A stretch of 7,862 nt of DNA from Candidatus Zixiibacteriota bacterium. GTDB taxonomy: Bacteria; Zixibacteria; MSB-5A5; GN15; FEB-12. The notes beneath the pieces are model-generated. The model made no database searches. It had not been told where the DNA came from and saw only the letters and a list, made by a program, of their open reading frames with translations. This document shows, piece after piece, positions 4,681 through 7,862 of the stretch. Numbering within the stretch: the first letter of the stretch is position 1; every line of letters starts with the position of its first letter. The stretch is taken from the NCBI GenBank assembly GCA_003641415.1, contig QNAG01000121.1:1-7862 (forward strand), in the 5' to 3' direction. The position numbers were made by a program, and so were the translations under genes.

Positions 4681-6711
4681 GTGTCGGTAACTTCCGACAA
4701 GAGAAGCGTTCTCATTTTCTCTATAGCCATTTACTATGCTGTACTGACCGGTCTATTTGCTGCCGGGTTTATGGTTAGTCGGTACTGTTGGGGATTATCG
4801 TGCTATGCCTATGTTAACGGAACAGTACGCATGGTAATGTTTGTTACGGGTGCAATTTTGCCGCTGGGTATTATCTGGTGGAATCGTACAACTAACCATC
4901 AGAATTCAACTAGTGGGTGGAGTTTTCACAGCACAATCCTTCTGAGTGCAGTTGGGATAACAAGCGCAGCCACTATCTTCTGGTTACTGCGAGCAAATGC
5001 ATATTTCCTTGGCGATGGCTATACACTGCTGTCAACTCTTGCTTTGGATAGTCCCTTCATCAAGTACCGCGAGATCGGCGAATCAATGGCACATCTGTGG
5101 CTGAAGCATGCTTTCGGTTCTGGAGAACAAGCAGCGCTTTTGAGTTTTCAAATTATCAGTATTGCAGCCGGTGTCATTTTCGTTACAGTAGTGTTGCTCA
5201 CCTCATTCAAACTCTTTAAGACTTCTCTGCAGCGCATATTGTTTTTCCTCGGCATGTCATCAGGGGGATACATGCTGCTGTTTTTTGGGTATGTCGAGAA
5301 CTATTCCCTGTTTGTGACAGCAACTGCTGTTTATGGTTTAGTCGGACTCCTCGGTGCAACAGGCAGAATCAATCGCTGGTGGGTGGTATTGCCCTTGATA
5401 ATTGCTATCATAATGCACATTCTTGCGGTAGTACTTATCCCAAGCGCATTGTATCTATTGCTTCAATCAACAAAAGTCAGCCGCGCAATTTCGAGGATGA
5501 GTACACTTAGAAGAATCACTTTGTTTGCAATTCCTGCCGCTATAGCGGCAGTGATATTTCTATATTTGTACAACACGATGTATTTTTTCAAGTTCACATT
5601 TGTTCCCCTGATAGCACACCGGTTTACTGTGCACGGTTACACACTTTTCTCTTTGACTCATATTACTGATTATGGCAATTTGATGTTTGTTCTTGTTCCC
5701 GCTCTGATGTTGTTCCTTCCAGCGTGGTGGATAAGGAAGTATTTGAAGCCATTATCAGGAAGCGCATTATTTTTCCTTGGGATTATGGCATTGGGAGGAA
5801 CCAGCGCGTCTTTCCTACTTGATCCAAAACTGGGAATGCCACGAGATTGGGATTTGTTCTCCTTTGCAGGTGTTCCAGTTGCTCTGCTGTTTTTTTACTT
5901 TCTCCTGTCCGGCAAAATGAAAAGAACCGCTATCTACGCAATAGCTGCTCTGGCGGTTGCCATAAATCTGATGGTGCTTGTACCACGCATTGTTACACAG
6001 ACCAATCAATATCAGGCAGTAGAGCAGTTCCGTCAGTATATTTACTGGGACCGCCTTCGAAATATCAACGCCCTCGGATTACTTCTTGATTATTACCAAA
6101 AAGCTGGTGATTCGGCTCAAGCAGACGAGGAATATAAAAATTGGCAAAAATCATTTCCGGAATTGCAGATCAACCGCGATGGTTTTAAATTAATTGTTTC
6201 CGGGCAATACCGAGCAGCAATTGAGCATTACCGACATGTGATTAAACTCAATCCGATTTTCCCTGCAGCGTATGCCAATATAGGAAGGGCGATGCTGGAA
6301 CTGAAACAATATGACAGTGCCATTGCCTATCTTGAGATCGCCAGAGGAATGAACCCCTATACCCCTCGCGTGGCTTACGACTATGGCTTCGCTCTCTTTT
6401 CCCTTGGACATTACGACAGAGCCGAAAAAGCTTTGCTTGGAGCATTATCTGTGGACTCAACCATTAAGAGAGCATTGCTTGGTCTGATGGAAATATCGAA
6501 GAGACAAGGTAAACGCGACCAGTATTTTTATTATTTGGCCAAAACCGTAGCTTTACGCGATGCCCCGATAGCGCCACTTAAGGAGTTGGGAGTTTATTAC
6601 CTGAGTAAGGGGAATTATATCCGCGCCCGGGAGATATTCTCAGAAGCTCTGAAAAAGGGGTTGGATAGTACTTATATAGACAGTTTGCGGGGACGTTTTC
6701 CACAATTGTAG
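4681..6711 (+). CDS. Polytopic membrane protein with C-terminal TPR repeats, GT-C glycosyltransferase-like
   Basis: The protein has 676 residues. The start is GTG at 4681 with AAAGG seven bases upstream; the overlapping ATG at 4679 is out of frame and stops at once. Residues 1-435 contain about 12 membrane segments (roughly 9-32, 48-66, 84-103, 153-175, 183-202, 207-226, 233-261, 279-297, 332-349, 361-380, 393-410, 416-435). A large loop after the third segment holds 'FLGDGY' (109-114, D112), followed by 'GYVENY' (203-208) and 'GMPRDWDLFSF' (385-395). A catalytic Asp in the first large loop plus many membrane helices is the layout of GT-C enzymes, which move sugars from lipid carriers. Residues about 466-661 form 4-6 TPR units, with clear ones at 497-524, 528-558, 562-592 and 631-661, probably for protein contacts. 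I know no characterised homologue; the transferase role is inference and the membrane-plus-TPR architecture is seen. Confidence -1.
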   Translation: MSVTSDKRSVLIFSIAIYYAVLTGLFAAGFMVSRYCWGLSCYAYVNGTVRMVMFVTGAILPLGIIWWNRTTNHQNSTSGWSFHSTILLSAVGITSAATIFWLLRANAYFLGDGYTLLSTLALDSPFIKYREIGESMAHLWLKHAFGSGEQAALLSFQIISIAAGVIFVTVVLLTSFKLFKTSLQRILFFLGMSSGGYMLLFFGYVENYSLFVTATAVYGLVGLLGATGRINRWWVVLPLIIAIIMHILAVVLIPSALYLLLQSTKVSRAISRMSTLRRITLFAIPAAIAAVIFLYLYNTMYFFKFTFVPLIAHRFTVHGYTLFSLTHITDYGNLMFVLVPALMLFLPAWWIRKYLKPLSGSALFFLGIMALGGTSASFLLDPKLGMPRDWDLFSFAGVPVALLFFYFLLSGKMKRTAIYAIAALAVAINLMVLVPRIVTQTNQYQAVEQFRQYIYWDRLRNINALGLLLDYYQKAGDSAQADEEYKNWQKSFPELQINRDGFKLIVSGQYRAAIEHYRHVIKLNPIFPAAYANIGRAMLELKQYDSAIAYLEIARGMNPYTPRVAYDYGFALFSLGHYDRAEKALLGALSVDSTIKRALLGLMEISKRQGKRDQYFYYLAKTVALRDAPIAPLKELGVYYLSKGNYIRAREIFSEALKKGLDSTYIDSLRGRFPQL

Positions 6712-6765
6712 CTTTTGGTCTGCTTTTTTTCAATATCCTGTTGAATTATTAAGAAAAGCTATAAC

Positions 6766-6794
6766 TTGCTTTGTCTTCCAATCAGACTTATGAT
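6766..6794 (+). promoter_or_regulatory. Candidate promoter giving a leaderless or near-leaderless sigma-factor mRNA
   Basis: TTGCTT (6766-6771), a 17-base spacer, then TATGAT (6789-6794). The -10 matches consensus at 5 of 6 bases and the -35 at 3 of 6. Transcription would start near 6801, right at the ATG (6803), and there is no SD before that ATG. An alternative -10, TATAAC at 6760-6765, lacks a good -35. I see no GGAAT...GTT pattern typical of SigR-type autoregulation. Confidence -1.
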
Positions 6795-6802
6795 ATCAGT
6801 TG

Positions 6803-7390
6803 ATGGTAACAGAAAAAAAGAACAATTCGTCCAGTCGTCGCGCCTTCGAAACAGAGGCCTTGCCTCATATTGATGCCCTTCACCGTACGGCTCTTCGTAT
6901 GACCAAGAATGCCAATGATGCTGATGATCTGGTACAGGAAGCATATATAAAGGCATATCGTAACTGGAATAAGTTTGAGCCGGGCACAAACTGCCGTGCC
7001 TGGTTGTTTAGAATAATGACTAACATATTTATTAACGAGTACCGTTCCAAGTCACGCTCTCCGGTTGCGGTCAATGTTGATGAGATAGACGACAGCTTTC
7101 TTTATGGTCAATTGACAGCTGGAAAGCATACCGATAACCCAGAGGAGGAATTATTTGCTCGGATTTTGGATGATGATGTCAAAAAAGCAATTGATGAACT
7201 TCCTACGGATTTCAGGGTGGTCATCGTCCTGTCATTTATTGAAGGATTTTCTTATCAGGAAATTGCCGACATCATGGACCTGCAATTGGGAACAGTTAAA
7301 AGCAGGTTGCATCGGGGTCGTAAACTGCTGCAAATGGCTTTGTATGAATACGCTGTTAATAACGGATATGTCAAGGACACCATGAAATGA
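6803..7390 (+). CDS. ECF-type RNA polymerase sigma factor, SigR/RpoE-like
   Basis: The protein has 195 residues from the ATG at 6803 (a TTG one codon upstream is the only alternative). The sigma-2 domain spans about 21-83: the -10-binding part 'NANDADDLVQEAYIKAYRNW' (36-55), then 'FEPGTNCRAWLFRIMTNIF' and 'INEYRSKSR'. A linker of about 40 residues follows. The sigma-4 domain spans about 124-180, with 'IDELPTDFRVVIVLSF' and the helix-turn-helix 'YQEIADIMDLQLGTVKSRLH' (151-170) that reads the -35. It lacks sigma-1 and sigma-3, as expected for group 4. The 'GTNCRAWLFRIMTN.FINEYR' block is close to actinobacterial SigR, the thiol-oxidative-stress sigma. It overlaps its anti-sigma gene by 4 bases (ATGA), so it is probably held inactive in the cytoplasm by that protein until a signal releases it. 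There is no SD upstream of the start. Confidence -1.
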   Translation: MVTEKKNNSSSRRAFETEALPHIDALHRTALRMTKNANDADDLVQEAYIKAYRNWNKFEPGTNCRAWLFRIMTNIFINEYRSKSRSPVAVNVDEIDDSFLYGQLTAGKHTDNPEEELFARILDDDVKKAIDELPTDFRVVIVLSFIEGFSYQEIADIMDLQLGTVKSRLHRGRKLLQMALYEYAVNNGYVKDTMK

Positions 7391-7638
7391 ACTGCCAGGA
7401 AGCGCTGAGTTTACTCTACGATATAATTGACAAAGAAGCTTCAGATATCGACGCCAAAGAAGTTGAAGAACATATCGAAGTATGCCGCAACTGTAGTGAT
7501 ATATTTCGGATCGAGACTTCTATTCACGAATTTCTCAAGCTTAAGCTTCAGTCAAACCAGCCAACCACCAAGCTTGAAGCGCTTAAGAAGCGAGTATTAT
7601 ACAATCTTGACGAAATAGACTGCAACGAAGTAGAGTAA
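7387..7638 (+). CDS. Zinc-binding anti-sigma factor (ZAS), RsrA-like
   Basis: This is a soluble 83-residue protein with no membrane segment. It carries C3 and the H-x3-C-x2-C motif (H29, C33, C36), the Zn ligands of the ZAS fold, in the order and spacing of RsrA (C..H..C..C). The helix 'EALSLLYDIIDKEAS' precedes the motif and 'IFRIETSIHEFLKLKLQ' follows it, as in RsrA and mycothiol-system anti-sigma-R factors. In those proteins oxidation of the Zn-cysteines to a disulfide frees the sigma factor. The extra Cys pair found after the motif in RsrA is absent here (replaced around 'LKLKLQSNQPTTK'), while a lone C79 sits near the C-terminus. The start overlaps the sigma stop (ATGA at 7387-7390) and has an SD inside the sigma gene (AAGGA, 7373-7377), so the two are translationally coupled in 1:1-type fashion. 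Redox control is inferred from the family. Confidence -1.
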   Translation: MNCQEALSLLYDIIDKEASDIDAKEVEEHIEVCRNCSDIFRIETSIHEFLKLKLQSNQPTTKLEALKKRVLYNLDEIDCNEVE

Positions 7639-7862
7639 TTGTTCTTTTCGGCAACTATATTCCTCCCTCTCTTTTTATTGATTTATTCTTTAATCGGTTC
7701 TATTCAAAATCCATAAATAGGGTTTGGCGAATAAAGTTTAAGTCTTTATCTGTTAATAGATATGTTTGTATTGTATAGTTCTTGGTGAACGGTTTTTGTT
7801 GTAAATGGTTCCAAAAGCTTGCGCCTGGAAGACAATAATGTATCGCACAGATAAGTCAAATC
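7639..7862. other. AT-rich tail without a complete gene
   Basis: No coding frame of substance and no RNA gene is recognisable here. There is no stem followed by a T-run after the anti-sigma stop; the T-rich patch at 7668-7692 is not preceded by a stable stem. A TATAGT (7774-7779) could be a -10 without a good -35. The composition looks like a regulatory spacer before a gene that begins at or beyond the right edge. Confidence -1.
7838..7862 (+). CDS. Possible 5' end of a gene cut by the window edge
   Basis: The ATG at 7838-7840 follows GGAAG (7827-7831) with 6 bases of spacing, and the frame stays open to the window end (MYRTDKSN). Eight codons are far too few to recognise a product. The case rests only on the SD and the long spacer that precedes it, so it may be chance. 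Confidence -1.

Noticed and set aside
6190..6460. Two overlapping minus-strand open frames within the TPR region.
   Set aside because: They are shadows of the TPR coding frame and have no SD or family resemblance.
6709..6761. TAGCTTTT / AAAAGCTA inverted repeat after the membrane/TPR gene.
   Set aside because: Eight AT-rich pairs around a 37-base loop would be unstable. No T-run follows the second arm, and the pattern is easily chance.
6759..6989. Minus-strand open frame rich in His, Tyr and Pro over the start of the sigma gene.
   Set aside because: It is antisense to the conserved sigma-2 domain and has no support from SD or motif.

Overview
The window looks like a chromosomal segment of a Gram-negative bacterium of the Fibrobacteres-Chlorobi-Bacteroidetes (FCB) side of the tree. 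A Zixibacteria-like or related candidate phylum is my best guess. The basis is: (i) an outer-membrane beta-barrel protein ending in Phe; (ii) a secreted cohesin-like protein ending in the 'QNYPNPFNP' plus beta-sandwich C-terminal sorting domain typical of type IX secretion cargo; (iii) a large membrane/TPR protein with 'GYVENY' and 'RDWDLF' motifs that I associate from memory with uncharacterised proteins of such phyla. I could not run a search, so the taxonomy is inference. No mobile element, CRISPR array, tRNA or rRNA is visible.

Layout: 1-255 is the 3' end of a short-chain dehydrogenase of the YdfG type. A strong imperfect hairpin (343-391) separates it from a convergent outer-membrane barrel gene (422-1423, minus). 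A roughly 450-base divergent intergenic region follows; it contains a near-consensus sigma-54 (-24/-12) promoter at 1798-1813, pointing at the secreted protein gene (1877-2782). That gene ends at a textbook intrinsic terminator (2810-2848). The T-run of the terminator touches the ribosome binding site of the next gene, a tail-anchored protein with an active-looking Ser/Thr kinase domain followed by a second, degenerate kinase domain (2862-4583). After 97 bases with a TATAAT box and an alternating inverted repeat comes a polytopic membrane protein with a C-terminal TPR solenoid (4681-6711). It resembles GT-C glycosyltransferases in architecture. The window closes with an ECF sigma factor (6803-7390), its overlapping zinc-type anti-sigma factor (7387-7638, RsrA-like), and an AT-rich tail without a clear gene.

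Functional reading: the common thread is the cell envelope and signalling to it: a surface barrel, a secreted adhesive-type protein, a membrane-bound kinase/pseudokinase, a probable envelope-sugar or lipid-linked transferase, and a sigma/anti-sigma switch. Only the sigma/anti-sigma pair is firmly coupled by sequence (4-base overlap). Any wider functional link between the genes is inference from adjacency.
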